In this document: positions 17,301 to 24,521 of the stretch, piece by piece
How positions within the stretch are numbered: position 1 is the stretch's first letter
How the letters are laid out: each line of letters starts with the position of its first letter
DNA from: Streptomyces albicerus
GTDB taxonomy: Bacteria; Actinomycetota; Actinomycetes; Streptomycetales; Streptomycetaceae
Assembly: GCF_008905045.1 (NCBI RefSeq)
Contig: NZ_VWMY01000027.1
Coordinates: 62,001 to 126,000 of the forward strand
Length of the DNA: 64,000 nt
Reading direction: 5' to 3'
Notes under the pieces: model-generated
What the model was told of the DNA's origin: nothing
Seen by the model: the letters and a program-made list of their open reading frames with translations, nothing else
The model's database searches: none
Translations under genes and position numbers: made by a program

Positions 17301-18389
17301 GGGATCGTCACCGGCGGCGGACCGTACGGCTGGGTCGAGCCGGAGAAGTACTTCGACCCGTCCATCTACGGCAGCAAGGACTTCGGTTTCCACACCGAGA
17401 TCGGCATGCCCGTCGTCTCCACCGCCGCCAGCATGCGCAACATGACGGGCGACGAGCCCGAGTGGCCGATACGCGGCGCCTGGTACTACCACGACTGGAG
17501 CGAGCGCGGGAACCAGGCGCCGCACACGTACAAGGCCGCCGTCGAAGCCCGCCTCGGAGCGGCCACGGACCTGGACGACTTCGCCCGCAAGGCCCAGTTC
17601 GTCAACTACGAGAACACGCGCGCCATGTTCGAGGCATGGAACGCGAACCTGTGGGACAACGCCAGCGGCCTCATGCTGTGGATGTCCCACCCGGCGTGGC
17701 ACAGCACGGTCTGGCAGACCTACGACTACGACTTCGACGTCAATGGCACCTACTACGGCGCCCGCACGGCCTGCGAGCCCCTGCACGTGCAGGCCGACCC
17801 CAAGGGCCAGATCCTCGCCGTCAATCACACCCGGAAGGACCTGCGGAACGCCACCGTCACCGCACGACTGCTCGACCTGTCGGGGCGGCAGCTCGGCAAG
17901 AGCAGGGACGCCCGACTGAACGTGGCACCGGCAGCCACCGCGAAGGCGTTCACCGCCGGCTGGACCGACGATCTGCCCGACCTGCACCTTCTGCGCCTGA
18001 CCCTGGAGAACAGCGACGGCCGCGTCGTATCGCACAACACGTACTGGCGCTATCGCACCCCGGCCGCCATGCAGTCCTTGACCAAGGCACCGCAGGCGAA
18101 GGTGTCCGCAACGGTCACACGCCTGTCGCGTTCCGGGACCCGTCACGACCTGACCGCCACCATCCGCAACCACGGTCCGGCCGTTGCCGCCATGGTCCGG
18201 CTCTCACTGCTGGACGGCACGACCGGCCATCGTGTGCTGCCGACGCTCTACAGCGACAACTACCTGTGGCTGCTGCCCGGCGAGTCACAGACCGTCACCT
18301 TGTCCTGGCCCGCCCGGGCTCTGAAGTCACCCAGCCCGCTTCTCAAGGTGGAGGCGTACAACAGCCGCTCCTCGACGGCGCGCCCCTAG
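14307..18389 (+). CDS. Secreted GH2 beta-mannosidase-like enzyme with discoidin modules inserted in the core
   Basis: A 1360-residue protein with a Tat-type signal (SRRSVVTGG, then hydrophobic to AAAAG). Residues about 50-215 are an N-terminal discoidin (F5/8 type C) domain. GH2 sugar-binding and Ig-like domains follow (about 245-575). Residues about 575-855 are discoidin sequence: a C-terminal half, a full module and an N-terminal half, with a repeat period near 140 residues. The GH2 barrel resumes at LKISVNGVRVLARGGNW (about 857). E968 in WCGANEG fits the acid/base and E1031 in HTEIGMP the nucleophile. The catalytic region resembles beta-mannosidase, endo-beta-mannosidase and exo-beta-glucosaminidase; beta-mannosidase is favoured by the alpha-galactosidase neighbours (galactomannan). 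The C terminus has Ig-like domains. No strong ribosome site precedes the ATG. Confidence 0.85.
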   Translation: MTDQSSPPRHPSRRSVVTGGSTLLAGFGLGSLLPVSTAAAAGTDMPAAPSPTRELALHRPVAVSSTAYAPTPGSFVVDRLTSPGVRGSGWRAAAGDPQWISIDLQAACDVTWIRLTFEADASDPVFTPPTTGNPANGTTGKEIQSSYAVEYTVETSTDRASWTSVYRTTAGTGGVVNIQLPRPVTARWVRMTSRKRSSPNPLGLNGFEVYGTAKGHRPSATGWTDWGTHSGPAPKLTVADDGTVPVESGWRLTLDEWAGAEGKDLSKTSVDTGGWLPATVPGTVLTSLVDQGKLPDPVVGLNNLQVPEALSRHAWWYKRDFELPRGLRTGAGRRIWLEFDGINHTADIWLNARHVGDLTYPFARSAHDVTELLSTDDTNALAVKITPMPVPGSPGDKGPAGEAWVDAGANQMNLNSPTYLASSGWDWMPAVRDRAAGIWNHVRLRSTGHVVIGDPRVDTVLPNLPDVSVAELTIVVPVRNADTADHRATVSAAFDDIRVSKVVTVPAGKSIDVTFTPDAFGRLRLRNPRLWWPNGLGDPALHDLTLVASVDGDESDRRATRFGIRQFGYEYEVPLPFAASGDAYTQSVTFDRQQARYVRIKCLTRATSWGSSLWTLSVFDSARPSTDLALHAQADASSTDGNDHGPAHVTDGDPATRWSSAYEDDHWIRVDLGSQQSLDRVDLVWEQAYAKTYVVQVSSDDANWTDVASVDNGAVPLPFNNGNASLQVEDFAPRTARYVRIACGLRNTSWGNSLWSLGVIDSADPGTDLALRQKAAASTEEPDHPAAHATDGDPGTRWSSQYEDHQWIQVDLGSAKRFDRVAILWESAYPKTYVIQVSDDADTWTDVKSVSNTPDPLKISVNGVRVLARGGNWGWDELLRRMPSERMDAAVRMHRDMNFTMIRNWVGTCDREEFFAACDTHGILVWNDFPNAWAMDPPDHDAFNSIARDTVLRYRIHPSVVVWCGANEGNPPAAIDKGMREAVEQQVPGILYQNNSAGGIVTGGGPYGWVEPEKYFDPSIYGSKDFGFHTEIGMPVVSTAASMRNMTGDEPEWPIRGAWYYHDWSERGNQAPHTYKAAVEARLGAATDLDDFARKAQFVNYENTRAMFEAWNANLWDNASGLMLWMSHPAWHSTVWQTYDYDFDVNGTYYGARTACEPLHVQADPKGQILAVNHTRKDLRNATVTARLLDLSGRQLGKSRDARLNVAPAATAKAFTAGWTDDLPDLHLLRLTLENSDGRVVSHNTYWRYRTPAAMQSLTKAPQAKVSATVTRLSRSGTRHDLTATIRNHGPAVAAMVRLSLLDGTTGHRVLPTLYSDNYLWLLPGESQTVTLSWPARALKSPSPLLKVEAYNSRSSTARP

Positions 18390-18430
18390 AACCCACGACG
18401 ATCCGTACTGACTGGCCGCAGAACCATGAC

Positions 18431-18482
18431 GTGCCGCGGAGAGCCTCAACCCGACATGCAGACGCGAGACGCTCCGCGGCAC
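18431..18482. terminator. Inverted repeat between convergent GH2 and gabD genes
   Basis: Bases 18431-18441 and 18472-18482 are perfect 11-base inverted arms with a 30-base loop. It lies in the 263-base gap between the GH2 stop and the gabD stop, the expected place for a shared terminator. The remainder of the gap shows nothing I recognise. Confidence 0.45.
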
Positions 18483-18652
18483 TCAGCGCTTCGACGCCGC
18501 CATCGTGACCGAGCCCGCATCTCGGGGGTCCCCTCAGCTCGGATCGGCAGGCAGTCGACAACGATGAAGCGCTGGCCATGAGGACAGTTCGACCGGGCAC
18601 GGGGTGGCCCGCGCGGTGCGCGATGGGGTGTGTCAGGGCAGGACCGCCGCCG

Positions 18653-20092
18653 TCATCGCACGGGCACCGCGAGGTACTGGTACTCCAGGAACTCGTCGAT
18701 TCCGACCCGGCCGCCCTCGCGGCCCAGCCCGGACTGCTTGACGCCACCGAAGGGGGCGGCAGGGTTGGAGACGAGGCCGGTGTTGAGGCCGACCATGCCG
18801 ACCTCCAGGCGTTCGCTGACGCGCAGCGCTCGGTCGAGGCCCTCGGTGAAGACGTAGCCGACGAGGCCCCAGGGGGTGTCGTTGGCCCGGCCGATCACCT
18901 CGTCCTCGTCGTCGAAGGTGAGGATCGCCGCGACCGGGCCGAAGATCTCCGTGTCCATCAGGCGGCTGCCGGGGTCGACGTCCGCGAGCACGGTCGGCGG
19001 GTAGAAGCAGCCCGCGCCTTCCGGTGTACGGCCGCCGACGAGCACCCGGGCGCCGCGCTCCACCGCGTCGGCCACCAGTTCCTCGACCTTGCCCCGTCCG
19101 ACCCTGTCGATCAGCGGGCCGACATCGACGCCGTTCCGGGTGCCGGGGCCCACGACCAGCGCGCCCATGCGCTCGGCCAGGCGCCGCCCGAACTCCTCCG
19201 CCACCGAGGTGTGGACGAAGAAGCGGTTGGCGGCGGTGCACGCCTCGCCCATGTTGCGCATCTTGGCGACCATCGCGCCGTCCACGGCCTTGTCCAGGTC
19301 GGCGTCCTCGAGGACGACAAACGGCGCGTTGCCGCCCAACTCCATCGACGTACGTACGACGGCGTCGGCGCACTGCGCGAGCAACAGCCGCCCGACGGCC
19401 GTGGAGCCGGTGAAGGACAGCTTTCGGATCCGGCCGCCGCGCAGCAGGGGCTCGACCACCTCACCCGCACGGGAGGTGGTGACGACGTTCAGCACGCCGT
19501 CCGGCAGCCCGGCCTCCTTGAGGATCGCGGCGAGGGCCAGGCTGGAGAGAGGGGTCTGCGGGGCCGGCTTGAGGATCATCGTGCAGCCCGCGGCGATCGC
19601 CGGGCCGATCTTGCGGGTACCCATGGCGAGAGGAAAGTTCCACGGGGTGATCAGCAGGCAGGGGCCGACCGGGCGGCGGGAGAGCAGCATGCGGTTGCGG
19701 CCGTCGGGCAGGACGCCGGCTCCGCCGTCGATGCGTACGGCCTCCTCGGAGAACCAGCGGAAGAACTCCGCCGCGTACGCCACCTCTCCCCTGGCCTCGG
19801 CGAGCGGCTTGCCCATCTCGGCCGTCATCAGGTGGACGAGCTCGTCTGTGCGGTCGAGGATGATCTCGTACGCGCGGCGCAGGATCTCACTGCGCGCCCG
19901 CGGTGCCGTACGAGCCCACTGCTCCTGTGCCTGCACGGCCGCGTCTTCCGCGAGCCGGGCGTCCTTGGGGCCCGCGTCGGCGACGTGGGCGATGATCTCG
20001 CCGGTCGCCGGGTCGTCCACGGGCAGGGTGGCGCCGTCCGCGGCGTCCACCCAGGCACCGCCGATGAACAACTGCGTGGGTGTGTCGGTCAC
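18653..20092 (-). CDS. gabD: NAD(P)-dependent succinate-semialdehyde dehydrogenase
   Basis: A 479-residue aldehyde dehydrogenase that would oxidise succinate semialdehyde to succinate, the last step of the GABA shunt. The PWNFP segment is at 150-154, the cofactor-binding FTGST near 227, the general base E251 in MELGGNAP and the catalytic C285 in GEACTAANR, a context typical of the SSADH clade. Length is normal. Its ATG overlaps the stop of the upstream FAD/Fe-S dehydrogenase gene (ATGA), so it is the third gene of a coupled operon that begins with the aminotransferase. Confidence 0.9.
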   Translation of the reverse strand: MTDTPTQLFIGGAWVDAADGATLPVDDPATGEIIAHVADAGPKDARLAEDAAVQAQEQWARTAPRARSEILRRAYEIILDRTDELVHLMTAEMGKPLAEARGEVAYAAEFFRWFSEEAVRIDGGAGVLPDGRNRMLLSRRPVGPCLLITPWNFPLAMGTRKIGPAIAAGCTMILKPAPQTPLSSLALAAILKEAGLPDGVLNVVTTSRAGEVVEPLLRGGRIRKLSFTGSTAVGRLLLAQCADAVVRTSMELGGNAPFVVLEDADLDKAVDGAMVAKMRNMGEACTAANRFFVHTSVAEEFGRRLAERMGALVVGPGTRNGVDVGPLIDRVGRGKVEELVADAVERGARVLVGGRTPEGAGCFYPPTVLADVDPGSRLMDTEIFGPVAAILTFDDEDEVIGRANDTPWGLVGYVFTEGLDRALRVSERLEVGMVGLNTGLVSNPAAPFGGVKQSGLGREGGRVGIDEFLEYQYLAVPVR

Positions 20093-22974
20093 TTGGTCTC
20101 TCCTGGTTGATCGGCGGCGGGGTCGAGCAGTTCCGCGAGGTGCAGGGCACGGATGTCCCGGTCACCGGCGAGGTGGTCGATCTGGGTGGCGCAGCTGAAT
20201 CCGTCGGCCACGACAACGGTCCGCTCAGCGCCGTCGACGGCATCGAGGCGGGGTTTCAGCGCCAGGTCGGCGACCGCCATCGAGGTGTCGTAGTGCTGCT
20301 CCTCGAAGCCGAAGTTCCCGGCGAGTCCGCAGCAGCCCTCGGCCTCGTCCACCTTGCGTACGCCGAGTTTGCGCAGCAGGTCTCGTGGGCGCCGGCCGGT
20401 GAAGGTGGCGTATTCGTGGCAGTGGGTCTGCAGGACGACGTTGTCCGGCAGGTCCGGTGGCGTCCAGTCGGGGGCGGCCAGGTCGGTCAGGGCGCCGGTG
20501 AGGGTGTGGACGCGGGCCGCGACGCGCCGGGCGGCCTCGGTGCCGAGCAGTTCGCGCACGTCCCGCTTGAGCGCTGCCGCGCAGCTGGGTTCCGCGACGA
20601 CGATCGGCAGGCCGTCGCCGCTGTCCAGGCGCGCCACCGTACGGGCCATGATGCGGCGCGCGACGGACAGCTGACCGGTGCTGACCCAGGTCAGTCCGCA
20701 ACACAGCCCGTCCTGCGCCGTGTTGGGGATTCCGGCATCGGCGAGCACGCGGCTCGCGGCGCCCGCGACCTCCGGGCGGAAGGCGCGCGTGAAGCTGTCG
20801 ACGAAGAGCAGGGCCTTCGATGGTTCGACGGTTTTCGCCGCGCGCAGCGCCTTGCGCAGGGCTCGCCGGGAGGCGAAGGCCGGGATGCTGCGCTTGGTGG
20901 TCACGCCTCCGAGCCGGGCGAGCGCTCTGCCGACCGGCCCGCGCAGCAGCGCGTTGACCGGCCGGGCGGCGAATCCGGCCAGGGCCGAGGTCAGGGGCAG
21001 CCAGCCCAGTGAGTAGTGGGAGCGGGGCCGGAGCCTGCCCTTGTAGTGCTGGTGCAGGAACTCCGCCTTGTACGTCGCCATGTCGACACCGACCGGGCAG
21101 TCGCTGGAGCACGCCTTGCAGGACAGGCACAGATCGAGGGCGTCCTTGACCTCGGTCGAACGCCAGCCGTCCTGGACCGTCCCGCCCCGCACCATCTCCT
21201 GGAGCAGGCGGGCCCGGCCCCGCGTGGAGTCGTTCTCCTCTCCCGTCGCCCGGTAGCTGGGACACATCACACCGCCCGCGTCGCTGCGGCAGCGGCCGAC
21301 GCCGACACAGCGGCGCACGGCACCCGCGAAGCCGTCCTCGTCGTGCGGGAAGGAGAAGAGGGTGTGGACGGGCAGCACGTCGGAGGGTGTGTGCAGCGCC
21401 AGGTCGGCGTCCAGGCGGGCCGGGGCCACGATGACACCCGGGTTCAGCAGTCCTTCAGGGTCGAAGATCTCCTTGAAGGCGGCGAACGTGCGGATCATGC
21501 GGTGGCTGTACATGACCTCCAGCAGTTCGCCGCGCGCCCGCCCGTCGCCGTGCTCGCCCGACAGGGTTCCCCCGTGCTCGACGACCAGGGCGGCCGCCTC
21601 GGCAACGAACCTGCGGGTGGCGGCTCGCCCGGGCTCCGTGGCGAGGTCGAAGTCGATGCGCACATGCACGCAGCCGGCGCCGAAGTGGCCGTAGAGCACG
21701 CCGGTCAGCCCGCGCGTGGTCAGCAGCTTGCGGAAGTCCCGCAGGTAGGCGGCCAGGTTCTCCGGTGCCACGGCCGCGTCCTCCCAGCCGGGCCAGGACT
21801 CCCCGCCATCGACGAGACGGGCGGCGAGCCCGGCGCCGTCCTCGCGGACCCGCCACAGCGAGCGCCGTTCGGCCGGGCTCTCGACGACCCGGCCGCCGGT
21901 CAGCCGGCCCTGCGCCTTGAGCACGTCCAGCAGCTCGGCGGCGCGGGCGTCCACCGCGCTCTGGTCGTCGCCGTCGAGTTCGACGTACAGCCAGGCACGC
22001 CCCTCGGGCAGTCCGGTCACAGAGTCCGGGCCGCGCCGGGCACGCATGGTGGCGACGATCGCCTCGTCCATGCCCTCCACGGCGGTGGGATTCCAGCGCA
22101 GGATCTCCGACACGTCCTCGGCCGCGTCGACGACGTCGTCGTAGCCGAGGGTCAGCAGCGCCGATGCCTGTGCGGTCGCCACCAGGCGGACCGTCGCGGC
22201 GGTGACGACCGCGCAGGTGCCCTCGGTGCCGACCAGGGCGCGGGCCATGTCGAAGCCGTGCTCGGGCAGCAGGTGGTGCAGCTGGTAACCGGACACCTGG
22301 CGGGGAACGCGCCCCAGTTCGGTGCGGATCGGGGCCAGGCCATCGCCGATCAAGCCTCGTACGTCCGCCTCCAGGCGGGCGACGCGCTGCACGGCGTCGG
22401 TGTCGTTCGGGTCGGCGGCGCGCAGTCCGGTGCGGTCGGCGACAGCCCGTACGCTGTCGGCGGTCACGATCTCCAGTGCCTCGATGTGGCTGCTGGTACG
22501 CCCGTGCCGCACCGACCGGTTGCCGCACGCGTCGTTTCCGATCATGCCGCCGAGGGTGCAGCGGCTGTGCGAGGAAGGGTCGGGGCCGAAAGCCAGCCCG
22601 TGCGGGCCCGTCGCGCTCTGGAGCGCGTCGAGGACCACGCCCGCCTCGACGCGCGCGGTGCGCGCCTCCGGGTCGACGTCCAGGATCCCGTTCATGTGCC
22701 GCGAGAAATCCAGGACGACGCCGGGTCCGACGGCGTTGCCCGCCATGCTGGTGCCGCCGCCGCGCGCGGTGACCGGGACGCCCGCCTCCCGGCAGGCCCG
22801 CAGCACCGCGCACACGTCGTCGGAGCTGCGGGGGAAGGCCACCGCCCGCGGCGGGACCCGGTAGTTGGAGGCGTCGTAGGCGTACGCGCCGGTCCCTCCC
22901 GCACCGGTCTCGATCCGCAGGCCGGGAGCGGTGCGGGCGAGCTCGTCGACCAGGTGCGCGAGGGAGTCCGTCAT
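20089..22974 (-). CDS. YdiJ-like FAD/Fe-S dehydrogenase fusion (D-2-hydroxyacid, possibly D-2-hydroxyglutarate)
   Basis: A 961-residue fusion enzyme. Residues about 35-260 are the FAD-binding domain (TARGGGTSMAGNAVG loop and CTLGGMIGNDACG). FAD-oxidase C-terminal domain follows to about 560, with GHFGAGCVHVRI and LSGEHGDGRARGELL. A ferredoxin-like domain comes next (CLSCKACSSDCPVG and an earlier C-rich segment). Two CCG domains end the protein (DGLCCGLTW, AEGCCGLAGNFGFE). The same order occurs in E. coli YdiJ and other D-lactate or D-2-hydroxyglutarate dehydrogenases. It donates electrons to the respiratory chain or to a carrier. ATGA overlaps on both sides place it between GABA aminotransferase and SSADH. 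A role in recycling D-2-hydroxyglutarate or a hydroxybutyrate side product is inferred. Confidence 0.82.
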   Translation of the reverse strand: MTDSLAHLVDELARTAPGLRIETGAGGTGAYAYDASNYRVPPRAVAFPRSSDDVCAVLRACREAGVPVTARGGGTSMAGNAVGPGVVLDFSRHMNGILDVDPEARTARVEAGVVLDALQSATGPHGLAFGPDPSSHSRCTLGGMIGNDACGNRSVRHGRTSSHIEALEIVTADSVRAVADRTGLRAADPNDTDAVQRVARLEADVRGLIGDGLAPIRTELGRVPRQVSGYQLHHLLPEHGFDMARALVGTEGTCAVVTAATVRLVATAQASALLTLGYDDVVDAAEDVSEILRWNPTAVEGMDEAIVATMRARRGPDSVTGLPEGRAWLYVELDGDDQSAVDARAAELLDVLKAQGRLTGGRVVESPAERRSLWRVREDGAGLAARLVDGGESWPGWEDAAVAPENLAAYLRDFRKLLTTRGLTGVLYGHFGAGCVHVRIDFDLATEPGRAATRRFVAEAAALVVEHGGTLSGEHGDGRARGELLEVMYSHRMIRTFAAFKEIFDPEGLLNPGVIVAPARLDADLALHTPSDVLPVHTLFSFPHDEDGFAGAVRRCVGVGRCRSDAGGVMCPSYRATGEENDSTRGRARLLQEMVRGGTVQDGWRSTEVKDALDLCLSCKACSSDCPVGVDMATYKAEFLHQHYKGRLRPRSHYSLGWLPLTSALAGFAARPVNALLRGPVGRALARLGGVTTKRSIPAFASRRALRKALRAAKTVEPSKALLFVDSFTRAFRPEVAGAASRVLADAGIPNTAQDGLCCGLTWVSTGQLSVARRIMARTVARLDSGDGLPIVVAEPSCAAALKRDVRELLGTEAARRVAARVHTLTGALTDLAAPDWTPPDLPDNVVLQTHCHEYATFTGRRPRDLLRKLGVRKVDEAEGCCGLAGNFGFEEQHYDTSMAVADLALKPRLDAVDGAERTVVVADGFSCATQIDHLAGDRDIRALHLAELLDPAADQPGETK

Positions 22975-24239
22975 CGCTGTGACGCCCCTGTGGTACCGGC
23001 CTCCACCGCGGCCGTCCACGCCTGAAGGCCCTCGTCCACCGCCGTCTCGTCGATGACGAGCGCCGGGATCATCCGTACGACCTGGTTCCAGGCCCCGCAC
23101 AGCAGCAGGAGCAGTCCCTCGTCGACGGCGGCGCGCTGGACGCGGGCGGCGGTCTCCGGGTCGGGGCTGCCGTCCTCGGTGACGAACTCGGAGGCGAGCA
23201 TCAGACCCAGGCCTCGTACGTCCCCGATGGCCGGCGTCCGGTCGGCCACCGCCTCCAGGCCGGCGCGCAGCCGGGCGCCCATCACTTCGGCGTTCTCGAC
23301 GAGCTTCTCGTCGCGGACGACATCGAGGGTGGCGCAGGCCGCGGCGCAGGCCACGGCGTTGGCGCCGTACGTGCCGCCCTGCGAGCCCGGCCACGCCTTG
23401 GTCATCAGCTCCTCGGAGGCGGCGATGCCGGAGATCGGGAACCCGCTGGCCAGACCCTTGGCGGTGATCAGGATGTCCGGGGTGACGCCGAAGTGGTCAT
23501 GGCCCCAGAACCGGCCGGTGCGGCCGACGCCGGTCTGCACCTCGTCGAGGATCAGCAGGAAGCCATGGCGGTCCGCCCGCTCGCGCAGCCCCTCCATGAA
23601 GGCACGGTTCGCGGGCACGTAGCCGCCCTCGCCGAGCACCGGCTCGACGATGATCGCGGCCGTGTCGGCGGGCGAGGAGATCGTCTGGAGCGTGTAGTCG
23701 AGCTCCTTCAGGGCGAAGCTGGTGGCGGTCTCCTCGTCCCAGCCGTACCGGTAGGCCGTCGGGAACGGAGTGACGACCACGCCGCTCATCAGCGGCGAGA
23801 AGCCGGAGCGGAAGCGGGTGCCCGAGGTGGTCATGGCGGCGGCAGCCACCGTGCGGCCGTGGAAACCGCCGTGGCAGACCAGGATGTTGGGCCGCCCGGT
23901 GGCCTGGCGGGCCAGTCGCAGCGCCGCCTCGACGGCCTCGCTGCCGGAGTTGGTGAAGAACAGGCTGTCCAGGCCGGCCGGCAGCACCTCGCCGAGCTTG
24001 TCGACCAGCCGCCGCAGCGGCGGGTGCATGACCGTCGTGTACTGGCCGTGGACCAGCGTGCCCACCTGTTCCTGGGCAGCCGCCACGACCGTGGGGTGGC
24101 AGTGTCCGGTGCTGGTGACGCCGATGCCGGCGGTGAAGTCGAGGTAACGGCGGCCGTCCTCGCCGTACAGGTGGACGCCCTCGCCCCGGACCGCCGTCAC
24201 GGGGGTGGCCTGGCGAAGGTGCGGCGACAGTGCGGTCAT
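22971..24239 (-). CDS. gabT: 4-aminobutyrate aminotransferase
   Basis: A 422-residue class III PLP aminotransferase that moves the amino group of GABA (or a related omega-amino acid) to 2-oxoglutarate. TNSGSEA near 96-102 binds the PLP phosphate, D232 in DEVQTG contacts the ring nitrogen and K261 in ITAKGLASG is the Schiff-base lysine. The start ATG 24239 has GGGAGA 5 bases upstream. It is the first gene of the operon with the FAD/Fe-S dehydrogenase and SSADH, and lies divergent from a PucR regulator, which supports GABA, putrescine-derived or beta-alanine-type substrates. Confidence 0.9.
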   Translation of the reverse strand: MTALSPHLRQATPVTAVRGEGVHLYGEDGRRYLDFTAGIGVTSTGHCHPTVVAAAQEQVGTLVHGQYTTVMHPPLRRLVDKLGEVLPAGLDSLFFTNSGSEAVEAALRLARQATGRPNILVCHGGFHGRTVAAAAMTTSGTRFRSGFSPLMSGVVVTPFPTAYRYGWDEETATSFALKELDYTLQTISSPADTAAIIVEPVLGEGGYVPANRAFMEGLRERADRHGFLLILDEVQTGVGRTGRFWGHDHFGVTPDILITAKGLASGFPISGIAASEELMTKAWPGSQGGTYGANAVACAAACATLDVVRDEKLVENAEVMGARLRAGLEAVADRTPAIGDVRGLGLMLASEFVTEDGSPDPETAARVQRAAVDEGLLLLLCGAWNQVVRMIPALVIDETAVDEGLQAWTAAVEAGTTGASQR

Positions 24240-24521
24240 GTTCGTCTCCCGGCCGTACGTCGTGATCTGCGTGGTCTGCTTGCTCCCGTATCCCGAGTAT
24301 TTCCGCGGCTGTGAAGGGCTACAACGCGCGATCTGTCCGGCTGGAGCGCGATGATCGGACGTTGTGTCAACCGCGGAGCCGCGAGGCGAGGGGGCGTGCG
24401 CCGGCGGACAGCTCTTGCGCAGGTCAGCGCCGCTTGCCACAGTGACCGGGTCACTTCCCCGAGGGGTCGGCTCCTCCCCCACTCCCGGCTTCTCGAGCGC
24501 GGAGACCCCTATGGAGACACC

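Noticed and set aside
3043..18389. Leloir-type galactose operon
   Set aside because: No galactokinase, uridylyltransferase or epimerase gene is present; galactonate dehydratase points to the oxidative route.
18483..18640. Possible transposase remnant in the GH2-gabD gap
   Set aside because: Short segments look vaguely like transposase ends, but no frame keeps a recognisable motif over more than a few residues.
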